Positions 24,600-33,304 of a stretch of DNA of 64,000 nt are shown here, one piece after another. Source of the stretch: GCA-2862585 sp965277895 (lineage in GTDB: Bacteria > Bacteroidota > Bacteroidia > Flavobacteriales > UBA7312); contig CBDIDR010000001.1 in NCBI GenBank assembly GCA_965277895.1, forward strand, positions 1,674,001 through 1,738,000, in the 5' to 3' direction. The notes below the pieces were generated by a model. The model was not told the DNA's origin. It searched no databases and saw only the letters and a list, made by a program, of their open reading frames with translations. The position numbers were made by a program, and so were the translations under genes. The first letter of the stretch is position 1. Every line of letters begins with the position of its first letter.

Positions 24600-25889
24600 A
24601 TGGCTTATTTTTTCACCTCAGAATCCGTATCAGAAGGACATCCAGATAAGGTGGCAGACCAAATTTCAGACGCTTTGCTCGATAATTTTTTGGCACAAGA
24701 CAAAGACTCTAAAGTTGCTTGCGAAACACTAGTAACCACAGGTCTTACTGTGCTAAGTGGCGAGGTTAAAACCAAAGCCTATGTAGATGTACAAAAAATT
24801 GCTAGAAAAGTTATTCGAAAAATAGGCTATAACAAATCTGAATATCAATTTGATGCTGATAGTTGTGGTGTTATTTCTGCTATTCACGAACAGTCAGCGG
24901 ACATCAATCAAGGTGTAGAAGCGGATAAAGGCTTGCATGCTGAACAAGGTGCTGGTGACCAAGGGATGATGTTTGGCTACGCTACTGATGAAACCGATAA
25001 TTACATGCCATTGGCTTTGGATTTATCGCACCGCATCCTCATTGAATTAGCTGATATTAGAAGAGAGGGGAAGGAAATGACTTATCTAAGGCCTGATTCC
25101 AAGTCTCAGGTAACCATCGAATATAGTGATGACAATCAACCTATTCGTATAGAGGCTATTGTAGTATCTACTCAACACGATGAATTTATTTTAGCTAAGG
25201 AAGATACAGATGCTGCTAAAGCAGAGGCAGAAACTACTATGCAGAAGCAAATAGAAAATGATGTAAAAACTATTCTTATCCCTAGAGTATTAGCTCAATT
25301 GGAAGACCGACAACAAGTTCTTTTTGGAACAGAAAAGTACCATGTAAATCCTACTGGGAAATTTGTAATTGGAGGACCTCACGGAGATACTGGACTAACT
25401 GGTCGTAAAATTATTGTTGATACTTATGGGGGCAAAGGTGCTCATGGTGGAGGTGCTTTCTCTGGGAAAGACCCTTCTAAAGTGGATCGTTCGGCAGCTT
25501 ATGCCACTCGACACATTGCTAAAAATCTTGTAGCTGCAGGACTCTGTAAACAAGTATTAGTTCAAGTGTCTTATGCCATTGGCGTTGCTAAGCCAATGGG
25601 TATATTCGTAGATACATACGGTACTTCAAATGTTGATTTATCAGATGGTGAAATCGCTAAAAAGGTAGAAGATATTTTTGATATGAGACCGGCCGCTATT
25701 ATTGACAGATTGAAACTTAAAAATCCTATCTACCAAGAAACTGCTGCTTACGGGCATATGGGACGAACTCCTGAAACTAAATCGTTCACTTTTGATATTG
25801 AGGGTCAATCGAAAGAGTTGACTTTAGAAACATTTACATGGGAGAAATTGGACTATGTAGATGACGTCAAAAGAGTGTTTAGCTTATAG
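24600..25889 (+). CDS. metK: S-adenosylmethionine synthetase
   Basis: Makes SAM from methionine and ATP. 429 residues. Seen: SESVSEGHPDKVADQISDA in parts at the N-terminus, GAGDQGMMFGYATDET, GGPHGDTGLTGRKIIVDTYGG (split here) and GGGAFSGKDPSKVDRSAAY. The C-terminus is complete. It has a long leader with a SAM-II-like element and ends 1 bp before the stop of the convergent der gene. Confidence 0.98.
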   Translation: MAYFFTSESVSEGHPDKVADQISDALLDNFLAQDKDSKVACETLVTTGLTVLSGEVKTKAYVDVQKIARKVIRKIGYNKSEYQFDADSCGVISAIHEQSADINQGVEADKGLHAEQGAGDQGMMFGYATDETDNYMPLALDLSHRILIELADIRREGKEMTYLRPDSKSQVTIEYSDDNQPIRIEAIVVSTQHDEFILAKEDTDAAKAEAETTMQKQIENDVKTILIPRVLAQLEDRQQVLFGTEKYHVNPTGKFVIGGPHGDTGLTGRKIIVDTYGGKGAHGGGAFSGKDPSKVDRSAAYATRHIAKNLVAAGLCKQVLVQVSYAIGVAKPMGIFVDTYGTSNVDLSDGEIAKKVEDIFDMRPAAIIDRLKLKNPIYQETAAYGHMGRTPETKSFTFDIEGQSKELTLETFTWEKLDYVDDVKRVFSL

Positions 25890-25890
25890 G

Positions 25891-27195
25891 CTACTTCTTT
25901 CTAAAGAAAATCTGAATTGGTACACCGTTAAAGTCAAAACTCTCTCGAAGTTTATTTTCGATGTATCGTTTATAAGGGTCTTTAATATACTGGGGTAAAT
26001 TGGCAAAAAAGGCAAACGTTGGCGTCTTAGTTGGCAACTGCGTACAGAATTTTATTCGAATGTATTTTCCCTTAGTTGCTGGAGGTGGATTTTGCTCTAT
26101 AAATGGAAGCATGACATCGTTCAGTTTAGAAGTACTTATACGTGCTTTTCTGTTTTCTGAAACATCAATAGCTATTTCTAGAGCCTTTAGTAAACGTTGC
26201 TTTGTAAGGGCAGAAATAAATAAAATAGGAACGTCAGTAAAAGGGGCTATTTTTTCACGAATAGCAGTTTCATACGCTTTAGTCGTATGGGTGTCTTTAT
26301 CAACCAAATCCCATTTATTTACTAGAATAACGATACCCTTATTGTTTTTGTCTGCTAAATGAAAGATATTCAAATCTTGCGATTCAAAACCTAGTGTAGC
26401 ATCAATGAGTAACAAGCATACATCGGAATATTCAATGGAGCGAATGGAACGCATCACTGAGTAAAACTCGAGGTCTTCGCTGACTTTTTTCTTCTTCCTA
26501 ACTCCTGCTGTATCTACTAATACGAAATCGTGTCCAAACTTTGTATAGTGTGTGTCTAATGAATCTCTGGTTGTACCTGCAATATCGGTAACAATATTTC
26601 TTTCCTCGCCTACTAAAGCATTAACAAATGAGGATTTCCCAACATTTGGTCGGCCTACTATGGCAAATCGTGGCAAGTCACTCTCTTCTTCTTTTTCAGT
26701 GTCTGGAAGTTTACTGACTAATTCATCTAACAACTCCCCTGTTCCACTTCCGTTGATTGAAGATATGCAGAAATAATCTCCCATTCCTAGAGCGTATAAT
26801 TCTACAGCTTCTTGCATTATTTGACCATTATCCACTTTGTTGGCAACGAGAAATACCGGCTTGTCAGATTTACGCAGATGCTTGGCGACGGTTAAATCCA
26901 TATCAGTCACACCTTCTTGAGCATCCACCAAAAATAAAATGGCGTTGGCCTCATCAATAGCTAAATTAACTTGCTTTCGTATTTCTCCTTCGAAAATATC
27001 GTCAGAACCTACGATATAACCACCGGTATCGATTACAGAAAACTCTTTACCGTTCCAATCCGTTGTGCCATAATGCCTATCACGTGTTACACCACTAACA
27101 GAGTCAACGATAGCTTGTCGCTTCTGAATTAGTCTATTAAAAAATGTTGATTTTCCAACATTTGGTCGACCTACTATTGCTACTATATTTCCCAT
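25891..27195 (-). CDS. der: Ribosome biogenesis GTPase Der (EngA)
   Basis: Tandem-GTPase protein needed for 50S assembly, 434 residues. The first G domain has GRPNVGKST (about 8-16) and DTGGYIVG, the second GRPNVGKSS and VDTAGVRKKKK, then NKWDLV. The C-terminal KH-like domain follows (about 350-434). It lies 6 bp after era on the same strand. Confidence 0.97.
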   Translation of the reverse strand: MGNIVAIVGRPNVGKSTFFNRLIQKRQAIVDSVSGVTRDRHYGTTDWNGKEFSVIDTGGYIVGSDDIFEGEIRKQVNLAIDEANAILFLVDAQEGVTDMDLTVAKHLRKSDKPVFLVANKVDNGQIMQEAVELYALGMGDYFCISSINGSGTGELLDELVSKLPDTEKEEESDLPRFAIVGRPNVGKSSFVNALVGEERNIVTDIAGTTRDSLDTHYTKFGHDFVLVDTAGVRKKKKVSEDLEFYSVMRSIRSIEYSDVCLLLIDATLGFESQDLNIFHLADKNNKGIVILVNKWDLVDKDTHTTKAYETAIREKIAPFTDVPILFISALTKQRLLKALEIAIDVSENRKARISTSKLNDVMLPFIEQNPPPATKGKYIRIKFCTQLPTKTPTFAFFANLPQYIKDPYKRYIENKLRESFDFNGVPIQIFFRKK

Positions 27196-27201
27196 CGTGT
27201 G

Positions 27202-28083
27202 TTAGTTGTTATAACCGAAACGTTTTAGTTGCTTATCGTCGTTTCGCCAATCCTTATTGACTTTGACATACAAATCTAAGAATATCTTTTTCTGGAAGAA
27301 TGTCTCCATATCTCTTCTGGCTAGTGTACCCACTTTTTTTAAGGCTCTTCCTTTATGCCCTATAATTATGCCCTTTTGTGATTCTCTTGCCACATTGATA
27401 ATGGCACGTATTTTTATGATTTCTTCTTCATCAAAAAATTCTTCCACTTCAATTTCTACCGAATATGGAATTTCTTTTTTGTAGTATTTTAATATCTTCT
27501 CTCTGATAGTCTCTCCAACAAAAAAGCGTTCCGACTTGTCGGTAAGAGCGTCTTTATCAAAGTAGGGTGGTGAGACAGGTAAAAGCTCCTTGATTCTATC
27601 CATTACTAAATCAAGATTAAATTTATTGAGTGCAGAAATTGGGTGAATTTCAGCTTTTGGCAAACGTTCTTTCCAAATGGCTATTTGCTCTTTTACAAAA
27701 TCTTGTTCTACAGTATCAATTTTATTGAGCAGTAATATTAGTGGAATGTCTGTATTCTGAAGTCTTTCAAAAAGCTTCATATCCTTCAGCTCTTTTTCTC
27801 CAGTCTCCACCATGTAAATAAGAATATCAGCATCCTGAAAAGCACCATGAACGAAATCCATCATATTTTCTTGTAGCTTGTAGGCTGGGTCAATAACGCC
27901 TGGAGTGTCAGAAAAAATGATTTGATGCTCATCATCATTAACAATACCCAATATCCTATGGCGAGTCGTCTGAGCCTTTGAAGTGATAATTGATAAACGT
28001 TCACCAACCAAAGCGTTCATCAAAGTTGACTTACCAACATTTGGATTACCAATGATATTTACATAGCCTGCTTTGTGTTCCAT
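27202..28083 (-). CDS. era: GTPase Era
   Basis: GTPase for 16S rRNA/30S maturation, 293 residues. GNPNVGKSTLMNAL (about 12-25), SDTPGVIDP, LLNKIDTV, and the C-terminal KH domain with the GHKGRALKKVG loop. It overlaps the ABC-F stop by 1 bp, in the order ABC-F, era, der on the minus strand. Confidence 0.97.
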   Translation of the reverse strand: MEHKAGYVNIIGNPNVGKSTLMNALVGERLSIITSKAQTTRHRILGIVNDDEHQIIFSDTPGVIDPAYKLQENMMDFVHGAFQDADILIYMVETGEKELKDMKLFERLQNTDIPLILLLNKIDTVEQDFVKEQIAIWKERLPKAEIHPISALNKFNLDLVMDRIKELLPVSPPYFDKDALTDKSERFFVGETIREKILKYYKKEIPYSVEIEVEEFFDEEEIIKIRAIINVARESQKGIIIGHKGRALKKVGTLARRDMETFFQKKIFLDLYVKVNKDWRNDDKQLKRFGYNN

Positions 28084-30038
28084 TATAGTTTTGAGCGTTT
28101 ATGTTTTAATTCTTCCAAACGTTCTAAAGACTCTTCCCAACTGCTCATATTTTCATTCAGTTCGTTTTGCTTGTCTTGGTAAGATTCGAAAAAACCTTTT
28201 TGCGAAGATAACTCTTTGTAGCGTTCTGGGTTCGCTAATTCTTCATCTAATTCTTTTAGCTCTTTTTCTAGACGCTCTACTGCTCTTTCAAACTGTCCTA
28301 CTTTATTGGATAGTTTACGAATGTCTTTGTCGAGCTGTTTACGTTCATTGAAGGTTTGTTTATTGGCTGAATCATCCGACTTTTTGACTTTACTCTTTTG
28401 CTTATTCTCTAATTCAAATTGCGTAAAATCTTGTACTTTCTTTTCTTTCAAGAAGTCATTGATATCCCCCAAGTATTCCTTTATATTTTTGTCTTTGAAT
28501 TCGTAAACTTTCTCGGTTAAGTCTTCCAGAAAATCTCTATCGTGAGATACTATTATTAAGGTGCCGTCGTAATTCCTCAAAGCTCTCTTTAAAATGTCTT
28601 TGGACACCATATCCAAGTGATTGGTAGGCTCATCCAAAATCAAGAGGTTGACTGGCTCTAATAGTAATTTACACAGTGCTACTCTTGCTCTTTCTCCTCC
28701 AGAAAGGACTTTTACCTTTTTCTGAACTGTGTCTCCGCTAAATAAGAATGAGCCGAGCATATCTCTCACTCGTGGTCGACTATGTTCATCGGCAGCGTCT
28801 TCAACTACTTCAAAAATGCTTTTATTTTCATCCAATAATTCTGACTGATTTTGGGCGTAATAACCGACTTTTACTTGGTAGCCGTATTCTATTTCTCCAT
28901 CATATTTGATAGCATTCACAATCATTTTTGCTAGTGTGGTTTTACCCTCGCCGTTCTTCCCAACGAAAGCAATTTTATCCCCTCTTTCAAGCATTAAATT
29001 AACACCCTTTAACACTTGCAAGTCATCGTAGTTTTTAGAAACATTAGATACTTTGAGTGTTACTTTTCCAGAGTGGGGAGCAGGTGGAAACTTAAAATAC
29101 ATTGAAGCTGTTTCGTCTTGTTCTACTTCAATTAAGTCCATTTTGTCCAACTTTTTAATCAAACTCTGAGCAAAAGAGGCTTTGCTTTTCTTAGCTCTAA
29201 ACTTTTCGATAAGCATTTTGGTTTGCTTAATCTCTTTATCTTGATTTTTCTTGGACTGAATTTGTTTTTCTTGCCTATCTTTTCTGAGCTCTACATACTT
29301 GGAATAACTTGCTTTGTAATCGTTAGCCTTTCCAAGAATAAGGTCGATTGTCCTATTAGTTACAGCATCCAAAAAGGTTCTATCGTGAGAAACCAAAACA
29401 ACTGCTCCTGAATAATTTTTTAGCCAACCTTCTAGCCAAACAATGGATTCAATATCTAGATGGTTGGTAGGCTCATCAAGTAATAAAACATCTGGCTTAC
29501 TTAATAAGATTTTTGCTAACTCCAGTCGCATTCTCCAGCCTCCACTGAACTCATTTGTTTGTCGTTCAAAATCATCAAGCTGAAAGCCTAGTCCTATTAA
29601 AACCTGACTCATTTCTGATTGAATGGTATAACCTCCTAACATTCCGAAGCGTTCATTTAAATCGTTCAAATCGGTAATGAGTTGCATATAGCCGTCGCTT
29701 TCGTAATCCGTTCGCTCACTCATTTCTAGGTTAACGGCAGTGATTTGTTGCTCAAGTTTTTTTATTTCCTGAAAGGCTTGTTCGGCTTCCTCTTGTACTG
29801 TTCTTCCCTCTTCAAACTCTAAGTCTTGCCTTAAATAGCCTATCGTAGACTCATTTGGAGTAGATATTGAGCCTTCATTGGCTTTTTGCTCTCCCGATAA
29901 AATTCTTAGTAAGGTTGACTTCCCTGCCCCATTCTTTCCAACTAAACCTATACGGTCACCCTTGTTCACCATAAATGAAACATCGTCGAACAGTTCTTGC
30001 CCGCCAAAGTAAACCGATATGTTATTCGCTGAAATCAT
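28083..30038 (-). CDS. ABC-F family ATPase
   Basis: 651 residues from the ATG at 30038 (MISANNISVYFGG). Two ABC domains: Walker A GKNGAGKST near residue 35 and GKNGEGKTT in the second half, with signatures EFSGGWRMRLELA and LSGGERARVALC. Between them is a charged helical linker of the ABC-F type; the C-terminus has a Lys/Glu-rich coiled coil as in Uup. There are no membrane segments, so it acts on ribosomes (or DNA/RNA), not in transport. The frame extends to a GTG at 30056, but that codon lies at the promoter (30046-30053). Confidence 0.93.
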   Translation of the reverse strand: MISANNISVYFGGQELFDDVSFMVNKGDRIGLVGKNGAGKSTLLRILSGEQKANEGSISTPNESTIGYLRQDLEFEEGRTVQEEAEQAFQEIKKLEQQITAVNLEMSERTDYESDGYMQLITDLNDLNERFGMLGGYTIQSEMSQVLIGLGFQLDDFERQTNEFSGGWRMRLELAKILLSKPDVLLLDEPTNHLDIESIVWLEGWLKNYSGAVVLVSHDRTFLDAVTNRTIDLILGKANDYKASYSKYVELRKDRQEKQIQSKKNQDKEIKQTKMLIEKFRAKKSKASFAQSLIKKLDKMDLIEVEQDETASMYFKFPPAPHSGKVTLKVSNVSKNYDDLQVLKGVNLMLERGDKIAFVGKNGEGKTTLAKMIVNAIKYDGEIEYGYQVKVGYYAQNQSELLDENKSIFEVVEDAADEHSRPRVRDMLGSFLFSGDTVQKKVKVLSGGERARVALCKLLLEPVNLLILDEPTNHLDMVSKDILKRALRNYDGTLIIVSHDRDFLEDLTEKVYEFKDKNIKEYLGDINDFLKEKKVQDFTQFELENKQKSKVKKSDDSANKQTFNERKQLDKDIRKLSNKVGQFERAVERLEKELKELDEELANPERYKELSSQKGFFESYQDKQNELNENMSSWEESLERLEELKHKRSKL

Positions 30039-30045
30039 AAGCGTG

Positions 30046-30053
30046 CAAAAGTA
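30046..30053 (-). promoter_or_regulatory. -7 promoter element of ABC-F-era-der operon
   Basis: TACTTTTG on the minus strand, 7 nt before the ATG at 30038. It decides the start codon by excluding the upstream GTG. Confidence 0.5.
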
Positions 30054-30115
30054 CACTATTTTAATAGCCTCTAAAAAAGAGAAGTTAAAAATGAAACGAT
30101 AATGTAATTTTAGTG

Positions 30116-30123
30116 TATATTTG
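30116..30123 (+). promoter_or_regulatory. -7 promoter element of tRNA-fMet
   Basis: TATATTTG ends 9 nt before the first base of the mature tRNA at 30133, the usual spacing. Confidence 0.55.
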
Positions 30124-30132
30124 CCCCCATAT

Positions 30133-30205
<73 letters not shown>

Positions 30206-30211
30206 CTAAAC

Positions 30212-30246
30212 AAAACGGATTAGCAAAAACACTAATCCGTTTTTTT
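30212..30246 (+). terminator. Intrinsic terminator after tRNA-fMet
   Basis: Stem CGGATTAG (30216-30223) with CTAATCCG (30232-30239), flanked by an A run and a run of seven T. Confidence 0.9.
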
Positions 30247-30263
30247 ATATAGTTCGTAAAAAA

Positions 30264-30752
30264 ATGAAAACCTTAATACTTATTGTAGCAATAGTATCTA
30301 CTGGCTTAATGGCTGGCATATTCTTTACTTGGACAAATGCCGTAAAACCGGGAATAGGAACTCTAGATGATATGACTTATATGAAAGCTTTTCAAGCAAT
30401 GAATCGCCTCATACTCAATCCATTATTTTACATAGTATTTATTCTGCCTGTTTTATCCATTGCTATTTCTACATATATGAGTTTTGGCTCTACAAAAGAG
30501 TATGTTTTCGAATTATTATTAACTGCGACACTAATCTACTGCTTAGGAGTTTTTTTGGTAACTATCGCTGGCAATATTCCATTAAATGAGTTGTTAGAAC
30601 ATACAGATTTGGAGAAAATAAGTCAAATAGAATTGGGCGAATTGAGAAAAAAAATAGAACATAAATGGAACAACTTAAATCTTATAAGAACTGTATCTTC
30701 TTTCATTGCTTTTGTACTATTAGTCATTAGCTTTTATTTTAAGCATCAGTAG
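30264..30752 (+). CDS. DUF1772-type integral membrane protein
   Basis: 162 residues with about four transmembrane segments (around 4-24, 52-72, 85-107 and 140-160). The N-terminal GIFFTWTNAVKPGIGTLDD and the AFQAMNR segment fit the DUF1772 (anthrone-oxygenase-like) family. The reaction in bacteria is unknown. It follows the tRNA terminator closely and lies just upstream of an FMN reductase gene that has its own promoter. Confidence 0.8.
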   Translation: MKTLILIVAIVSTGLMAGIFFTWTNAVKPGIGTLDDMTYMKAFQAMNRLILNPLFYIVFILPVLSIAISTYMSFGSTKEYVFELLLTATLIYCLGVFLVTIAGNIPLNELLEHTDLEKISQIELGELRKKIEHKWNNLNLIRTVSSFIAFVLLVISFYFKHQ

Positions 30753-30757
30753 ATTTT

Positions 30758-30765
30758 TATATTTG
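30758..30765 (+). promoter_or_regulatory. -7 promoter element of the FMN reductase gene
   Basis: TATATTTG. It overlaps the in-frame TTG at 30763, so the protein starts at the ATG at 30799. Confidence 0.5.
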
Positions 30766-30798
30766 TATACAATTTTTTTTGACTTTTTTACCAATAAT

Positions 30799-31332
30799 AT
30801 GACTCATATAATAGCCTTTGGCGCAAGCTCATCTAAACGATCTATGAATAAAGCATTGGCTACATATACTGCCAATAATATCCCTAATGTAAAAGTTACT
30901 GTCATCGATTTAAACGATTATGAAATGCCTATTTATAGTATCGATAGAGAAGAAAAAGAGGGTATTCCTGAACTTGCTCTTCAGTTTAAAGAATTAATAA
31001 AGAAATCGGATGGAATTATCATTTCATTTGCCGAACACAATGGCGTTTATACCACTGCATTTAAAAATATTTTTGATTGGATATCAAGAATTGAAAAGGT
31101 CGTTTGGTGTGATAAGCCTATGTTATTGATGGCAACATCGCCAGGTGGTCGTGGTGGCAAATCAGTATTAGAAGTCGCCCATCAGCGATTTTCTAGAGAA
31201 AATTCAAATGAAATCCCTACCTTCTCATTACCGTCTTTTAATCAGAATTTTAATCCTGAAACAGGTATTACTAAGCCCGAATTAGCTAAAGATTTTGATA
31301 CAGCAGTCACTAGTTTTATAGATCAACTATGA
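30799..31332 (+). CDS. NADPH-dependent FMN reductase family protein
   Basis: 177-residue flavodoxin-like oxidoreductase from the ATG at 30799 (MTHIIAFGASSSKRSMNKALA). The phosphate-binding loop is FGASSSKRSMN; a second flavin-contact region is SFAEHNGVYTTAFKNIFDW, and ATSPGGRGG follows. It probably reduces FMN or quinones with NAD(P)H in the cytoplasm. Its stop overlaps the next small gene by 4 bp (ATGA). Confidence 0.9.
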   Translation: MTHIIAFGASSSKRSMNKALATYTANNIPNVKVTVIDLNDYEMPIYSIDREEKEGIPELALQFKELIKKSDGIIISFAEHNGVYTTAFKNIFDWISRIEKVVWCDKPMLLMATSPGGRGGKSVLEVAHQRFSRENSNEIPTFSLPSFNQNFNPETGITKPELAKDFDTAVTSFIDQL

Positions 31333-31574
31333 TCCACTTATCTCCTATTCTATGCATTAAAAGTGTTCACTCTATTTGTGGAGGTGCTGTTAAGGTTATT
31401 GGAGAGAAAAAGAAAGTGGTGGAAATAAGTCAAAATGTAAAAATCGTTGGCTCTAAGCATAGCTTTTTTGCCTCAGTCATTGACTTTAAAATACTTAGTC
31501 AAAGCATAGAGTTGAGTTTAGATAATTTTGGTGAACATGAAATCAAAAAGGGAATGGTAATATATCAGTCTTAA
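31329..31574 (+). CDS. Small hypothetical protein
   Basis: 81 residues, unrecognised. It is supported by an ATGA overlap with the FMN reductase gene and by ending tail-to-tail (4-bp overlap) with ispF, so it fills the space exactly. The sequence is beta-rich with hydrophobic alternation and has no signal peptide. No known motif. Confidence 0.55.
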   Translation: MIHLSPILCIKSVHSICGGAVKVIGEKKKVVEISQNVKIVGSKHSFFASVIDFKILSQSIELSLDNFGEHEIKKGMVIYQS

Positions 31575-32047
31575 AACTTTAATAAGGCTACAGCGTGAGC
31601 AGCTATCCCTTTTTCTGTACCGACAAAACCCATTTTTTCTGAAGTTGTTGCCTTTATGGACAGCTGACTTGCCTCAATCTGCATGCATTCAGAAAGAACG
31701 TCTTGCATTTTGGTAATATGAGGATTAACCTTTGGTTTTTCAAGACACACTGTAGAGTCAATGTTGACAATTTCAAAGCCTTTGTCTCTGATTAATGCCA
31801 TAACATCACGTAATAAAATCTTACTGTCAATACCTTTATAGTCAGCTGAAGTATCCGGAAAATGAAAGCCAATATCTCGCATATTGGCCGCTCCTAAAAT
31901 AGCATCACAAATGGTATGTATAAGTACATCTGCATCTGAATGACCAACAGAACCTTTGCTATGTGGAATATGAACTCCTCCTACAATAAGTTCTTCACCT
32001 TCTTTTAGTTGGTGAACATCATATCCGTATCCTATTCGTATATTCAA
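31571..32047 (-). CDS. ispF: 2-C-methyl-D-erythritol 2,4-cyclodiphosphate synthase
   Basis: Fifth enzyme of the MEP isoprenoid pathway, 158 residues. Metal ligands are in GYDVHQL and GHSDADVLIH; then AILGAANMRDIGFHFPDT and the C-terminal TTSEKMGFVGTEKGIAAHA. The start is a TTG at 32047, 5 nt after the porV stop: NIRIGYGYDVHQL is the standard N-terminus and no ATG is available. It is co-transcribed with porV, an arrangement with no obvious functional logic. Confidence 0.97.
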   Translation of the reverse strand: MNIRIGYGYDVHQLKEGEELIVGGVHIPHSKGSVGHSDADVLIHTICDAILGAANMRDIGFHFPDTSADYKGIDSKILLRDVMALIRDKGFEIVNIDSTVCLEKPKVNPHITKMQDVLSECMQIEASQLSIKATTSEKMGFVGTEKGIAAHAVALLKF

Positions 32048-32052
32048 ATCTT

Positions 32053-33246
32053 CTAATTGTCTACTTCAGTATCAAGTGCACTGAAGTCAAATGTTAAGGC
32101 AAATCGTAAAGTATTCGATAATGGATTAACTGCATTAACCTCATCTCTACTTTGTAAAGGTATTAAATATGAGAAATCTAGTCCAAATACATTATATCTA
32201 ACACCAGCTCCTAGAGTAAAAAACTGTCGGTCACCTTTTGATGGATGCTCGTAAAAGAATCCAGAACGAATGGCAAATTGCTTATCGTACCAATATTCTG
32301 CACCCATAGAATAAATAAGCTCTCTTATTTCTTTGTCATCTGCAGGGGCATCGTAAAAAGACTGAATGATACCACTAATTACGGATACATCAGGATCAAG
32401 TCCGCTGATAATCTCGCTATCTTCATTGTAAATAGGTGGCGTTGGAACAAGTAACTTGTTAATATCAAACTCAAAGGATACTTCGTTAAACTCATCAATG
32501 GCTGTACTTAATGCAGAACCTATTCTTAAGTTAGTAGGTATAAAGTCCTTATCAATAGTTTCAGTATAGGATACTTTACCTCCAATATTTGAGATATTTA
32601 TACCTGTTGACCACGTCATGTCTTTACTTGCCAAACGGATTTGTTTAGTGTAGTATCCGGAAAAATCACCAGCAACTGTATGAGCAGCTTTCGTTGCCAA
32701 AGTTCCTACTTGCTGACCACCAGTTAAGTTAGAATATACATAGCGAAGTGCAACACCAGTAGAGAAGTTAGTTGATAGTTTCAAAGAATATGCTCCATCA
32801 ATAGAAAATTCGTTTGGATTAAAAGATCCAAGTGGATTATTGTTATTATCTGTAAAATTAATTTCACCTAAACTGAAATACCTTAGTGAGAAACCAAGCA
32901 CCTCGTTTTTATTCAATCTTTTGTAAGCTGTTAAGTAAGATAGGTTAATATCAGGAACTAATGCTTTTAACCAGGGTGTATAGCATACTGAAAATCCTAA
33001 GTCGTCTTTCACAAAGGCATATTTTGCAGGATTCCAATGCATTGACATGGCATCTGGTGTTGATGCAACACCAACATCTCCCATACCACCAGCTTTGGCG
33101 TCAGGACTTATAATTAAGAATGGAACAGCAGTAGTAATTGTGTTAAGTCTAAACTTATTGTCAACATTTACATCGTTTTGTGCAAATGATAAGTTATTAC
33201 ACAAGACTAGAGTAAGTATGGCTATAAAAATCTTAAGTTGATTCAT
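32053..33246 (-). CDS. porV: T9SS outer-membrane shuttle protein PorV (LptO)
   Basis: 397 residues, FadL-like 14-strand barrel. Signal peptide ends LSFAQ at about 23. Then the PorV hallmark TTAVPFLIISPDAKAGGMGDVGVAS-type block (residues about 38-65) and MHWNPAKYAF. PorV carries folded cargo from the SprA translocon to the sortase PorU. porU lies 58 bp upstream on the same strand. A -7 element in the porU-porV gap suggests an extra promoter. Confidence 0.96.
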   Translation of the reverse strand: MNQLKIFIAILTLVLCNNLSFAQNDVNVDNKFRLNTITTAVPFLIISPDAKAGGMGDVGVASTPDAMSMHWNPAKYAFVKDDLGFSVCYTPWLKALVPDINLSYLTAYKRLNKNEVLGFSLRYFSLGEINFTDNNNNPLGSFNPNEFSIDGAYSLKLSTNFSTGVALRYVYSNLTGGQQVGTLATKAAHTVAGDFSGYYTKQIRLASKDMTWSTGINISNIGGKVSYTETIDKDFIPTNLRIGSALSTAIDEFNEVSFEFDINKLLVPTPPIYNEDSEIISGLDPDVSVISGIIQSFYDAPADDKEIRELIYSMGAEYWYDKQFAIRSGFFYEHPSKGDRQFFTLGAGVRYNVFGLDFSYLIPLQSRDEVNAVNPLSNTLRFALTFDFSALDTEVDN

Positions 33247-33270
33247 TGAGTATGAAAAAAAAGTTGGTTA

Positions 33271-33278
33271 CAAATATA
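33271..33278 (-). promoter_or_regulatory. -7 promoter element of porV
   Basis: TATATTTG on the minus strand, 25 bp before the porV ATG, within the short porU-porV gap. Confidence 0.45.
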
Positions 33279-33304
33279 AAATATAAAGTTTAATAACGGT
33301 GATA

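Noticed and set aside
24505..24732. 75-codon plus-strand frame overlapping the start of metK
   Set aside because: It begins at a TTG inside the riboswitch-like leader and runs out of frame into metK; no recognisable protein.
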